DNA of 64,000 nt from Burkholderiales bacterium RIFCSPHIGHO2_01_FULL_63_240 (GTDB lineage: Bacteria > Pseudomonadota > Gammaproteobacteria > Burkholderiales > Burkholderiaceae_C): NCBI GenBank assembly GCA_001770725.1, contig MERU01000008.1, positions 62,001 through 126,000 on the forward strand, read 5' to 3'. Of this stretch, positions 42,685 through 50,301 are shown piece after piece. A program made the translations under genes and the position numbers. Below the pieces are notes generated by a model. It was not told the origin of the DNA. It ran no database searches and saw only the letters and a list, made by a program, of their open reading frames with translations. Position 1 is the first letter of the stretch. Every line of letters starts with the position of its first letter.

Positions 42685-44391
42685 TCAGTTCAGCACACCC
42701 AGCCGCTTGTTGATGAACCACTGCTGCGCGATCGACAGGATGTTGTTCGTCAGCCAGTACAGCACCAGGCCGGCCGGGAAGAAGAAGAACATCACCGAGA
42801 ACAGCAGCGGCATGATCCACATCATCTTGGCCTGGACCGGGTCCGGCGGGGTCGGGTTCAGCCAGGTCTGCAGCAGGGTCGACAAGGTCATGAGCGCCGG
42901 CAGCACGTAGTAAGGGTCCATCACCGACAGGTCGTGGATCCAGCCGATCCAGGGCGCGTTGCGGATCTCGACCGAGGACGACAGCACCGAGTACAGCGCG
43001 ATGAACACCGGGATCTGGATCAGGATGGGCAGGCAGCCGCCGATCGGGTTGACCTTCTCCTCGCGGTAGATCTTGAGCATCTCCTGCTGCATCTCCTGCG
43101 GCTTGTCCTTGAGGCGCTCGCGCAGGTCCTGGATGCGCGGGTTCAGCGCCTTCATCTTGGCCATCGACTGGTAGGCCTTGGCGTTGAGCCAGTAGAAGGC
43201 GGCCTTGAGCAGCACCACCAGGGCCACGATCGCCCAGCCCCAGTTGCCGATCAGGTCGTGCAGGAAGTTCAGCAGCAGGTACAGGGGCTTGGCCAGGATG
43301 TGCGTCCAGCCATAGTCCTTGACCAGCTCCAGGCCCGGGGCCAGCACGCTGAGCTTGTCTTCTTCCTGCGGGCCGACGAACAGCACCGTGTCCAGCGCCT
43401 TGCTCTGGCCCGCGGCGACCTCGCCCAACGGCAGCAACATGCCCGTGGCGTACAGGTTGTTCGAGACCTTCTGCACGTAGAACTCGCGCGGGGCCTTCTG
43501 GTTGTACAGCCAGGCCGAAGCGAAGTGGTGCTGCACCATGGCGATCCAGCCGTTGTCATCGGCCTTCTCGAACTCGGTCTTGCCTTCTTCGATGTGGGCG
43601 AAGTCCAGCTTCTGGTACTTGCCCTTGTCGTTGTAGATGGCCATGCCGGTGTAGGCCACCGGGCCTTGCAGGAAGGCCGGGCCGGACGGGCCCTTGGGCG
43701 GCGTGCCATCGCGCTGCAGTTGCAGGTACAGCTGCGGGCTCACCGGGGCGGCCGAGGCGTTGACCACCTCCTGCTTGACATCGATGGCGTAGCCACCACG
43801 CGGGAAGGTGTAGGTCTTGACCAGCTTGACGCCGTTGACGGGCTCGGACTCCAGCTTGACGACCAGTTCCTTGGCGCCTTCGGCCAGCGCGCGCTCGGTG
43901 CTCACCAGCTTGAACGGGGTCTTGTGCGTGGGCAGCTGCAGCGAGGCCGAGCCGACCAGGCCCGACTGCGCCAGGTAGGTGTGCACGTTCGAGTTGTCCA
44001 GCACCACCATGTTGCGGCTGCGATCGTCCTGGTCCTGGTGCTTGAGCAGCTCCACGCGGATCAGGCTGGCGCCCAGGGTGTCCACCGTGGCCTTGACCAC
44101 GTCGGTGGTGAAAACCACCTGTTCGCTCTGGGCCACGGCGGGTGCGCTGGCACCGGCGGCGGCCTGAGCGGCGGCACCGGGCGCGCCACCCAGGGCCTGG
44201 GCCGACTTGGGCACATCGGCGGCCGAGGCGCCCGAAGCACCAGAGGCACCTTCGGTGGCAGCGGCCACGCTGGCCGCAGGCGCCGGCGCGAACAGGGAGG
44301 GCTGACCGGTGTGACGCAGCCAGCCATCCCACAACATCAGCAGCGAGACGGCGAACACCGACCACAGCAGGGTGCGACGCAGATCATTCAT
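42685..44391 (-). CDS. yidC: membrane protein insertase YidC
   Basis: A 568-residue inner-membrane insertase. N-terminal TM (RRTLLWSVFAVSLLMLW), an Ala/Pro/Gly-rich linker, a periplasmic beta-supersandwich domain (about 90-350), then the conserved hydrophobic C-terminal region with five segments in all: YGWTHILAKPLYLLLNFLH, YQSMAKMKALNPRIQDLRER, GCLPILIQIPVFIALYSVL and FFFPAGLVLYWLTNN. The start ATG overlaps the yidD stop (ATGA). Confidence 0.95.
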   Translation of the reverse strand: MNDLRRTLLWSVFAVSLLMLWDGWLRHTGQPSLFAPAPAASVAAATEGASGASGASAADVPKSAQALGGAPGAAAQAAAGASAPAVAQSEQVVFTTDVVKATVDTLGASLIRVELLKHQDQDDRSRNMVVLDNSNVHTYLAQSGLVGSASLQLPTHKTPFKLVSTERALAEGAKELVVKLESEPVNGVKLVKTYTFPRGGYAIDVKQEVVNASAAPVSPQLYLQLQRDGTPPKGPSGPAFLQGPVAYTGMAIYNDKGKYQKLDFAHIEEGKTEFEKADDNGWIAMVQHHFASAWLYNQKAPREFYVQKVSNNLYATGMLLPLGEVAAGQSKALDTVLFVGPQEEDKLSVLAPGLELVKDYGWTHILAKPLYLLLNFLHDLIGNWGWAIVALVVLLKAAFYWLNAKAYQSMAKMKALNPRIQDLRERLKDKPQEMQQEMLKIYREEKVNPIGGCLPILIQIPVFIALYSVLSSSVEIRNAPWIGWIHDLSVMDPYYVLPALMTLSTLLQTWLNPTPPDPVQAKMMWIMPLLFSVMFFFFPAGLVLYWLTNNILSIAQQWFINKRLGVLN

Positions 44392-44702
44392 GGGTGAGAG
44401 GAGTCCGACGAAGGGTTGGAAAAACGAGAAAACAGACCGGGCGCCCGATCGGGCACCGGGTCGTGCCCACCGGGGCAGCCCGGGTGGCAACGCAGCAGTC
44501 GGCGCGCAGCGAGGTAGCTGCCCGCGGCCGGGCCGTGGCGTTGCAGGGATTCGAGCGCGTACTGCGAGCAAGTTGGCGTGAACCGGCAGGCCGAGCCCAG
44601 CCAGGGGCTCAGGAAGAACCGGTAGGCGCGGACCACGCCCATCAACAAGGCGTTGACCATGCCGGACAAGCCGGCCAGCAGCGTGCGCAAACCCTGCATC
44701 AT
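44388..44702 (-). CDS. yidD: membrane protein insertion efficiency factor YidD
   Basis: A 104-residue YidD protein with the conserved core LMGVVRAYRFFLSPWLGSACRFTPTCS, QYALESLQRHGPAAG and RRLLRCHPGCPGGHDPVP. YidD assists YidC-dependent insertion. Its ATG overlaps the rnpA stop and its stop overlaps the yidC ATG, so rnpA-yidD-yidC are translationally coupled. The C-terminal Ser/Pro tail is longer than in E. coli. Confidence 0.93.
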   Translation of the reverse strand: MMQGLRTLLAGLSGMVNALLMGVVRAYRFFLSPWLGSACRFTPTCSQYALESLQRHGPAAGSYLAARRLLRCHPGCPGGHDPVPDRAPGLFSRFSNPSSDSSHP

Positions 44703-45205
44703 GCCCGAGGTCCTCCCAGGCGCGACCAGAGTTCGTCCAATTCCTGGCGCACGGCGGCGCTCAGGGCTTCGGAGGCAGCGGACGGGAACGCCTTGCGGTC
44801 GAAGGGCGCACGCAAACGCACCACCCAGCCATCGACTTCGGCTCCGTGGCGCCCCGCCGCGCGCACGCGGGGCGCATGGCGGCAAAAGGCCTCGCGGGCC
44901 TGATGGCGCATCAGGGAGCGGGTCACCGAGCGGCGTGCCTGTTTTTTGGGCAGAACCAGGCCCAGGCGCCAGCGCGGTGCGTTCGGCGCAGCCGAGTCAT
45001 CCACAATCAGGCTCGCCCCTTCGGCCACACCTGTTGACAACTCGGCCTCGGCTGGCGAGGTCGCGTCCAGGGCATCGGCCTGGGATCCAGGCGCAACCGG
45101 CTCCGTCCGGAACAGGACGTGCAGCGAAAAATGCGCAGTGCGGGCCACGGGGCGGGTCCCCAGAGCCCGTTGGAAATCGGCAGATTTCAGGCTGGGTGCA
45201 CGCAC
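44699..45205 (-). CDS. rnpA: ribonuclease P protein component
   Basis: A 168-residue RNase P protein subunit that with the P RNA matures tRNA 5' ends. The N-terminal SLKSADFQRAL matches the family LKxxxDFQxxL; the RNA-binding helix is LVLPKKQARRSVTRSLMRHQAREAF. Starts with GTG. It is longer than the usual roughly 120 residues because of an Ala/Glu/Asp-rich insertion at about residues 40-72. Unusually, 178 bp separate it from rpmH. Confidence 0.9.
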   Translation of the reverse strand: MRAPSLKSADFQRALGTRPVARTAHFSLHVLFRTEPVAPGSQADALDATSPAEAELSTGVAEGASLIVDDSAAPNAPRWRLGLVLPKKQARRSVTRSLMRHQAREAFCRHAPRVRAAGRHGAEVDGWVVRLRAPFDRKAFPSAASEALSAAVRQELDELWSRLGGPRA

Positions 45206-45219
45206 GGCGCCGATGCTCG

Positions 45220-45270
45220 AAAAAGGGGTTCAGTCGCGACAAGGCCGGGCTGAACCCGGCCTCGTTGTCG
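45220..45270 (-). terminator. terminator with competing hairpin between rpmH and rnpA
   Basis: On the minus-strand transcript GGGTTCAG (45257-45250) can pair with CTGAACCC (45233-45226), followed by C and UUUUU (45224-45220): an intrinsic terminator 14 nt before the rnpA GTG. A second, stronger stem CGACAA/GGCCGGG with CCCGGCC/TTGTCG (45270-45265 and 45261-45255 with 45249-45243 and 45242-45237) uses part of the same arm, so the two are mutually exclusive. This arrangement suggests attenuation that would give more rpmH than rnpA mRNA. Confidence 0.6.
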
Positions 45271-45383
45271 ACAGCGGGGGTTGAGCGCCCAGGGCGCCAC
45301 CCACACCAGCCCACACCGACCATGCACCGCCACGAAGCCCCGAAGGCCAGCGGCGATCAGGCACGGTCAGGCGAAAGGGCCGA

Positions 45384-45518
45384 TCACAGGCCCAGGCGCT
45401 TGCGGCCCTTGGCGCGGCGAGCATTGATGACCTTGCGGCCACCCTTGGTCTTCATGCGCACCAGGAAGCCGTGGGTGCGGGCGCGACGGGTCTTGGAGGG
45501 TTGGTAAGTACGCTTCAT
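45384..45518 (-). CDS. rpmH: 50S ribosomal protein L34
   Basis: A 44-residue protein, [20 protein letters not shown] followed by [24 protein letters not shown] in the minus strand, the canonical L34 sequence. First gene of the rpmH-rnpA-yidD-yidC series, divergent from dnaA. Confidence 0.97.
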   Translation of the reverse strand: MKRTYQPSKTRRARTHGFLVRMKTKGGRKVINARRAKGRKRLGL

Positions 45519-45667
45519 GATGGTCTTTCAAGGCCATGCACGACATGGCTGGCCCCAGGGGAAGTCTGAAAGTCTGTGTGGGTGTCTGTTTGGGTCTGCG
45601 CGAAATCCCAAGCCCCAAGCTGAAAACCCAGCTCACAACCTGATCCCGACAGACGGCAGAACCCGCG

Positions 45668-45696
45668 ATTACAGCAGGTTTTCCCCAAACGGTCAA
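45668..45696 (-). promoter_or_regulatory. sigma-70 promoter of rpmH
   Basis: On the minus strand TTGACC (45696-45691) and TGTAAT (45673-45668) are separated by 17 bp, close to the consensus and 150 bp upstream of the rpmH ATG. Confidence 0.7.
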
Positions 45697-45782
45697 TGCC
45701 CGTCGCACGCCACAGGGGACGGCGCACCCCCTGATCCCAGGCCTCTACCACGAACACTGGGGCTTGGCGAACGGGAAATTTC

Positions 45783-45791
45783 TGTGGATAA
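45783..45791 (-). promoter_or_regulatory. perfect DnaA box upstream of dnaA
   Basis: TGTGGATAA is the reverse complement of the DnaA box TTATCCACA. It lies directly before the dnaA -35 element, where DnaA binding would autoregulate dnaA. A related box, TTGTCCACA, is at 45844-45852. Confidence 0.85.
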
Positions 45792-45796
45792 CTGAC

Positions 45797-45824
45797 TTGC
45801 GCGGGCCCGTGGCGTGCTTAGAAT
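45797..45824 (+). promoter_or_regulatory. probable dnaA promoter
   Basis: TTGCGC (45797-45802) and TAGAAT (45819-45824) are spaced by 16 bp and lie 30 bp before the dnaA start, next to a DnaA box. Confidence 0.6.
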
Positions 45825-45854
45825 TCGCCTCCCAAGGAAGGACTTGTCCACAAC

Positions 45855-47381
45855 ATGAGCGCTGCCGAATTGCCGCGGCCCCCCGCATCCGCCGATCACC
45901 GGCTCGACGACCCGGACACGCTCTGGCAACGCTGCTGTGCCCGCCTCGCGATGGAGATGCCGGAGCAGCAGTTCAACACCTGGATCCGCCCGCTGCCGCC
46001 GGCGGAAGTGCGCCGCGACGGACCTGCCACCAAAGTCAGCGTGCGCGTGCCCAACCGCTTCATGCTCGACTGGGTGCGCACCCAGTACAGCGCCCGCATC
46101 GAAGCCCTGCTGGGCGAAGAACAAAGCGGTCAGGTCAGCCTCGAGTTTGGTCTGGCCCCACGCGCCGCCGCGCCCGTGGCCACCGCCCGCCCGGGTCTGG
46201 TCATGCCCGGCCGCGCCCTGCCGCCCAACGCCGCCCTCGGTCAGCCCGCCGGCCAGCAACCCGCGCCAGCGCACACGCCGGCCAACGAGCCCGAGCACCT
46301 CAGCGCCCCCGATCGCCTTTCCAGGCAAGGTGCCCCGGCCATGGGCCACGGCTCGCCGCGCGTCATGGGCCTGAACCCGGCACTGACCTTCGACAACCTG
46401 GTGCCCGGCCGCGCCAACCAGATGGCCCGCACCGCCGCCCTGCACGTGGCCGGCAGCCCCGGCCACATGTACAACCCGCTGTTCATCTACGGCGGCGTCG
46501 GCCTCGGCAAAACCCACTTGATGAACGCCGTGGGCAACGCCCTGCTGGCCGACAAGCCAGACGCGCGCATCCTCTACCTGCACGCCGAGCAGTTCATCTC
46601 CGACGTGGTCAAGAACTACCAGCGCAAGACGTTTGATGAGCTCAAGGCCAAGTACCACAACCTCGACCTGCTGCTGATCGACGACGTGCAGTTCTTCGCC
46701 GGCAAGGACCGCACGCAGGAAGAGTTCTTCAACGCGTTCGAGGCCCTGCTGGCCAAGAAGGCGCACATCATCATGACCAGCGACACCTACCCCAAGGGTC
46801 TCGCCAACATCGATGAACGCCTGACCTCGCGCTTTGACTCGGGCCTGACGGTGGCCATCGAGCCGCCCGAGCTGGAAATGCGCGTGGCCATCCTGATCAA
46901 GAAGGCCGGCCAGGAAGCCATCGAGCTGCCCGAGGACGTCGCCTTCTTCGTGGCCAAGAACGTGCGCGCCAACGTGCGCGAGCTCGAAGGCGCCCTGCGC
47001 AAGGTGCTGGCCTTTGCCAAGTTCAGCCACAAAGAGATCACCATCAACCTGGCGCGCGAGGCCCTCAAGGACCTGCTGTCGATCCAGAACCGCCAGATCT
47101 CGGTGGAGAACATCCAGAAGACCGTGGCCGACTTCTACAAGATCAAGGTCGCGGACATGTACTCCAAGAAGCGCCCCGCCTCGATCGCCAAGCCCCGGCA
47201 GATCGCCATGTACCTGGCCAAGGAGCTGACGCAAAAGAGCCTGCCCGAGATCGGCGAGCTCTTTGGCGGCCGCGACCACACCACGGTGCTGCACGCCGTG
47301 CGCAAGATCGGCGGCGACCGCGCCAAGGACACCGAGCTCAACCAGCAGCTGCACGTGCTGGAGCAGACGCTCAAGGGGTGA
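45855..47381 (+). CDS. dnaA: chromosomal replication initiator protein DnaA
   Basis: A 508-residue initiator. Domain I about 15-95 ([21 protein letters not shown]), a Pro/Ala-rich domain II linker to about 175, AAA+ domain III with Walker [17 protein letters not shown] and Walker [11 protein letters not shown], and the C-terminal DNA-binding domain IV with [15 protein letters not shown]. It binds DnaA boxes as DnaA-ATP and opens oriC. Domain order and motifs are complete; the linker is longer than in E. coli. Confidence 0.97.
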   Translation: MSAAELPRPPASADHRLDDPDTLWQRCCARLAMEMPEQQFNTWIRPLPPAEVRRDGPATKVSVRVPNRFMLDWVRTQYSARIEALLGEEQSGQVSLEFGLAPRAAAPVATARPGLVMPGRALPPNAALGQPAGQQPAPAHTPANEPEHLSAPDRLSRQGAPAMGHGSPRVMGLNPALTFDNLVPGRANQMARTAALHVAGSPGHMYNPLFIYGGVGLGKTHLMNAVGNALLADKPDARILYLHAEQFISDVVKNYQRKTFDELKAKYHNLDLLLIDDVQFFAGKDRTQEEFFNAFEALLAKKAHIIMTSDTYPKGLANIDERLTSRFDSGLTVAIEPPELEMRVAILIKKAGQEAIELPEDVAFFVAKNVRANVRELEGALRKVLAFAKFSHKEITINLAREALKDLLSIQNRQISVENIQKTVADFYKIKVADMYSKKRPASIAKPRQIAMYLAKELTQKSLPEIGELFGGRDHTTVLHAVRKIGGDRAKDTELNQQLHVLEQTLKG

Positions 47382-47439
47382 CGCAAAAGCACCCTGCGGG
47401 CGTCCAGGCCGCCTCCAAGCGGTGCCGACGCCCCTCACC

Positions 47440-47463
47440 AGAGGCCCCAGGGCCTCTTTTTTT
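47440..47463 (+). terminator. dnaA terminator
   Basis: AGAGGCC and GGCCTCT flank a short loop and are followed by seven T residues (47457-47463), about 60 bp after the dnaA stop. It implies that dnaN has its own promoter. Confidence 0.88.
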
Positions 47464-47707
47464 CGCCCAGAAAGCCCAAGGAAGGCGCCGCTGTCAAGGC
47501 ACAACGCTGTGGACAAGAAAAGAACAAGCACCCCCTTGTCCACAGCCCGCCGCGTTTTTCCGAAGTTGTTGTCTGTTGTCCCCATCGCGAAGCCGGGTAC
47601 GATCCACAGAGTTGTCCGGGGCGTAAATCCTTGATGGATCAGGACAAAATAGCGTTGTTCACAGAAAAAGTCGCCCTCTACTACGACGACTAATTTGAAA
47701 GATCAAG
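47464..47707. other. dnaA-dnaN intergenic region, oriC candidate
   Basis: With the preceding terminator this is a 326-bp gene-free stretch. DnaA-box-like sites: TGTGGACAA (47508-47516), TTGTCCACA (47536-47544, inverted relative to the first), CGATCCACA (47600-47608) and TTGTTCACA (47655-47663). The last 70 bp before dnaN are the most A/T-rich part and could serve as the unwinding element. The two one-mismatch boxes in opposite orientation make it the best oriC candidate, with the region before dnaA as the alternative. Confidence 0.65.
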
Positions 47708-48838
47708 ATGATTGTGTTGAAAGCAGCTCAGGAAAAAATCCTCGCCGCCCTGCAGTCCGTCGGCGGCATCGTGGAACGCCGCCACACCCTGCCCATCCTG
47801 GCCAACGTCCTGATCCGCAAGAACGGCCCCGAGCTCGAGCTCATCACCAGCGACCTGGAAATCCAGATCCGCACCACGGCCCAGCTTGATGGCGACAGCG
47901 GCAGCTACGCCACCACCGTGGGCGCCAAGAAGCTCGGCGACATCCTGAAAAGCCTGCCCAGCGACCAGGTCGTCTCGCTCACGGCCAACCAGAACAAGCT
48001 GACCCTGCAAGGCGGCAAGAGCCGCTTCGTGCTGCAGACCTTGCCCGCCGAAGACTTCCCCCTGGTGCAGGAGGCCGCCGACTTCGGCCCCGCCTTCAGC
48101 ATCCCGCAAAAGACGCTCAAGCTGCTGATCAGCCAGGTGCACTTCGCCATGGCGGTGCACGACATCCGCTACTACCTCAACGGCATCCTGTTCGTGGCCG
48201 AGGGCAAGACCCTGACCCTGGTGGCCACCGACGGACACCGCCTGGCGCTGTCTCAGGCCACGCTGGACGTCGAAATGCCCAAGCAGGAGGTCATCCTGCC
48301 CCGCAAGACCGTTCTGGAGCTCCAGCGGCTTCTCAAGGACGATGGCAAGGGCAAGGAAGGCGAGGCAGAGCAGCTCATCGAGATGCGCTTTGCCGGCAAC
48401 CAGGCCAAGTTCAGCTTCGGCGGCCTGGAGTTCGTGACCAAGCTGGTCGAGGGCAAGTTCCCCGATTACAACCGCGTCATCCCCAAGAACCACAAGCACC
48501 ACATCACGCTGGGCCGCACCACGCTGCTGGCTTCGCTGCAGCGCGCTGCCATCCTGACCTCCGAAAAGTTCAAGGGCGTGCGCATGAACTTCGCGCCGGG
48601 CCTGCTGGGCATCGCCTCCAGCAACGCCGAGCAGGAAGAGGCCAAGGAAGAGCTCGAGATCGACTACGGTGGCGACACCTTCGAGATCGGCTTCAACGTC
48701 GGCTACCTGATGGACGTGCTGGCCAACATGGGCCAGGACATGGTGACCGTGTCCCTGCAGGACGCCAACAGCTCGGCGCTGATCACCAACCCCGAGTACG
48801 AAGGCTTCAAGTACGTGGTGATGCCGATGCGGATCTGA
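47708..48838 (+). CDS. dnaN: DNA polymerase III beta sliding clamp
   Basis: A 376-residue clamp with three repeated domains: MIVLKAAQEKILAALQSVGG and ERRHTLPILANVLI at the front, HFAMAVHDIRYYLNGILF and TDGHRLALSQ in domain 2, and YLMDVLANMG and YVVMPMRI at the end. It slides on DNA and tethers polymerase III. A terminator follows, and gyrB is not adjacent as in most genomes. Confidence 0.97.
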   Translation: MIVLKAAQEKILAALQSVGGIVERRHTLPILANVLIRKNGPELELITSDLEIQIRTTAQLDGDSGSYATTVGAKKLGDILKSLPSDQVVSLTANQNKLTLQGGKSRFVLQTLPAEDFPLVQEAADFGPAFSIPQKTLKLLISQVHFAMAVHDIRYYLNGILFVAEGKTLTLVATDGHRLALSQATLDVEMPKQEVILPRKTVLELQRLLKDDGKGKEGEAEQLIEMRFAGNQAKFSFGGLEFVTKLVEGKFPDYNRVIPKNHKHHITLGRTTLLASLQRAAILTSEKFKGVRMNFAPGLLGIASSNAEQEEAKEELEIDYGGDTFEIGFNVGYLMDVLANMGQDMVTVSLQDANSSALITNPEYEGFKYVVMPMRI

Positions 48839-48865
48839 GTCGCCTGCACACTTGCACTCTGAACA

Positions 48866-48898
48866 AGGCTTCCGGCTGGTCCGGAGGCCTTTTTCTTT
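48866..48898 (+). terminator. dnaN terminator
   Basis: AGGCTTCCGG and CCGGAGGCCT form a 10-bp stem with one mismatch and a CTGGT loop, followed by TTTTCTTT, 27 bp past the dnaN stop. Confidence 0.88.
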
Positions 48899-48916
48899 GG
48901 CGTCGACCTTGATCTA

Positions 48917-48938
48917 TATAATGAGAATCAATCTCATT
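48917..48938 (+). promoter_or_regulatory. Fur box overlapping a sigma-70 -10 element
   Basis: TATAAT (48917-48922) is a perfect -10. It overlaps the inverted repeat ATGAGA-ATCAA-TCTCAT (48921-48937), which fits the Fur consensus GATAATGATAATCATTATC. Iron-loaded Fur would block this promoter, placing the sigma/FecR gene and probably the following receptor under iron control. Confidence 0.8.
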
Positions 48939-48953
48939 TAATGGAGTCACGCC

Positions 48954-50228
48954 ATGAGCACTGCGGGCGCGAAGCCGGTGGGCTCACCGGTGATCGATTT
49001 CGAGGCCAGCTATCCGGATCTGGTTCGCTATATGGCTCGTCAGACGGGTGACGGCGACCTTGCCCGCGATCTGGTTCATGACACGTGGCTGCGCCTGACC
49101 ATGGCTTCGGCTTCGCCACCCTTGAATGCGCGGGCCTACCTTTTCGGCGCGACACGGCATGCGGCCATCGACCATGTGCGGCGTGACCGGCATCGCTCCG
49201 AACTGCTGGCTGACGCGGCCTTGCGTCAGTCCATCCATGTGCCGGACGTGGCCGAGCAGGTCGGACACCGCCAGGCACTGCACGCGGTGGTCAGGGCTTT
49301 GCAGGCCTTGCCTGAGCGCACACGCGACGCCTTTCTTTCGCATCGGCTGGAAGGCGAGGGTCAGGACGAACTCGCGCTGCGGCATGGCGTGACCCGAAGC
49401 ACCATCGAGCGAGACATCCGCCGGGCGCAGGATCAGGTCGAGGATGCGATGGGGCGCTGGCTTGGTGGCCAACCTTCACAGGGTCGCAGGCGCCGTGGTG
49501 CGCTGGGGGCTCTGTTGGGCATGGGCGGCGTCGCGCTGTTGACGCCTGCACTGTGGCGCTTGTGGCAATCCACCGTGCCCCAATGGCAGCAGGCTTTCGT
49601 GACCCCCAGTCGGAGGATGACGCGGTACACGCTGCCTGATGGCACCGTGCTGACGCTGGATGCGGACAGCGCCATCGAGGCCGCCTACTTCGGTGATCAC
49701 CGTGAGCTGTCCTTGCTGCGAGGCACGGCCTTTTTCGACGTGGCCCACGATGCCTCGCGTCCGTTCGAAGTTCAGGTGGGCCCTGCTCGGGTGGTGGTGG
49801 TCGGCACGCGTTTTGAACTGGCCTTGTCAGGGGATCCGGCCAAGCCACAGGCGCATGTGGTCGTGGAACAGGGTCGAGTGCGGGTGCAACCTCGGCAGGG
49901 CGCGGCCTTCGTGCTCGGTGCAGGCGAATCCATTCAGGTCAGGGCTGATGGAGAAGCGGTTCATGAATCGTCACAAGAGGGGCGCTCGATCGCGTCGTGG
50001 CGCGAGGGCTGGCTGAGTTTTTCCAGTGCGCCGCTTGCCGATGTGGCCCAGCGGCTGGCGCGCTATCGCACAAAGCCGTTGCACGTGGCACCGGACATCG
50101 CCCAACTGCCCGTCAGCGGTGAAGTGCGCATCGCCTTGGCGGAAGAATGGCTGCAACTGTTGCCGCGCATGCTGCCGATCAAGATCGAGGTCGGTCCAGA
50201 TGGATCGCTCTCCTTGCTGCCTTGCTGA
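48954..50228 (+). CDS. ECF sigma factor fused to FecR-type transmembrane regulator
   Basis: A single 424-residue frame with two parts. Residues 15-165 are a FecI-type ECF sigma factor: region 2 (YPDLVRYMARQ, DLARDLVHDTWLRL, ARAYLFGATRHAAIDHVRR) and region 4 helix-turn-helix (LPERTRDAFLSH, QDELALRHGVTRSTIERDIRRA). A TM helix lies at 182-204 (GALGALLGMGGVALLTPAL). Residues 215-345 are a FecR domain (YTLPDGTVLTLDADSAI, LLRGTAFFDVAHD), with the Gly284-Thr285 pair where FecR proteins self-cleave; the rest is STN-like. The cytoplasmic anti-sigma domain normally preceding the TM is absent or replaced by the sigma factor. A comparable fusion is known as IutY in Pseudomonas putida. No stop or frameshift separates the parts. 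Confidence 0.88.
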   Translation: MSTAGAKPVGSPVIDFEASYPDLVRYMARQTGDGDLARDLVHDTWLRLTMASASPPLNARAYLFGATRHAAIDHVRRDRHRSELLADAALRQSIHVPDVAEQVGHRQALHAVVRALQALPERTRDAFLSHRLEGEGQDELALRHGVTRSTIERDIRRAQDQVEDAMGRWLGGQPSQGRRRRGALGALLGMGGVALLTPALWRLWQSTVPQWQQAFVTPSRRMTRYTLPDGTVLTLDADSAIEAAYFGDHRELSLLRGTAFFDVAHDASRPFEVQVGPARVVVVGTRFELALSGDPAKPQAHVVVEQGRVRVQPRQGAAFVLGAGESIQVRADGEAVHESSQEGRSIASWREGWLSFSSAPLADVAQRLARYRTKPLHVAPDIAQLPVSGEVRIALAEEWLQLLPRMLPIKIEVGPDGSLSLLPC

Positions 50229-50301
50229 CGATTCATGCTGGAAATCCGCTTGTCGTTCGTCTTTGGTTTGGGACTTCATTTCAGACCTCGAGGATGTAAC
50301 G

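Larger units (their letters stand above)
45519..45854. other. rpmH-dnaA intergenic region (origin-proximal)
   Basis: 336 bp without a gene. It holds the rpmH promoter (minus), an about 140-nt rpmH leader with four CAGAC repeats (plus-strand GTCTG at 45563, 45572, 45583, 45594), a perfect DnaA box, the dnaA promoter and a near-match DnaA box just before the dnaA ATG. It is part of the origin region, though the cluster after dnaA is the alternative site of unwinding. Confidence 0.75.
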
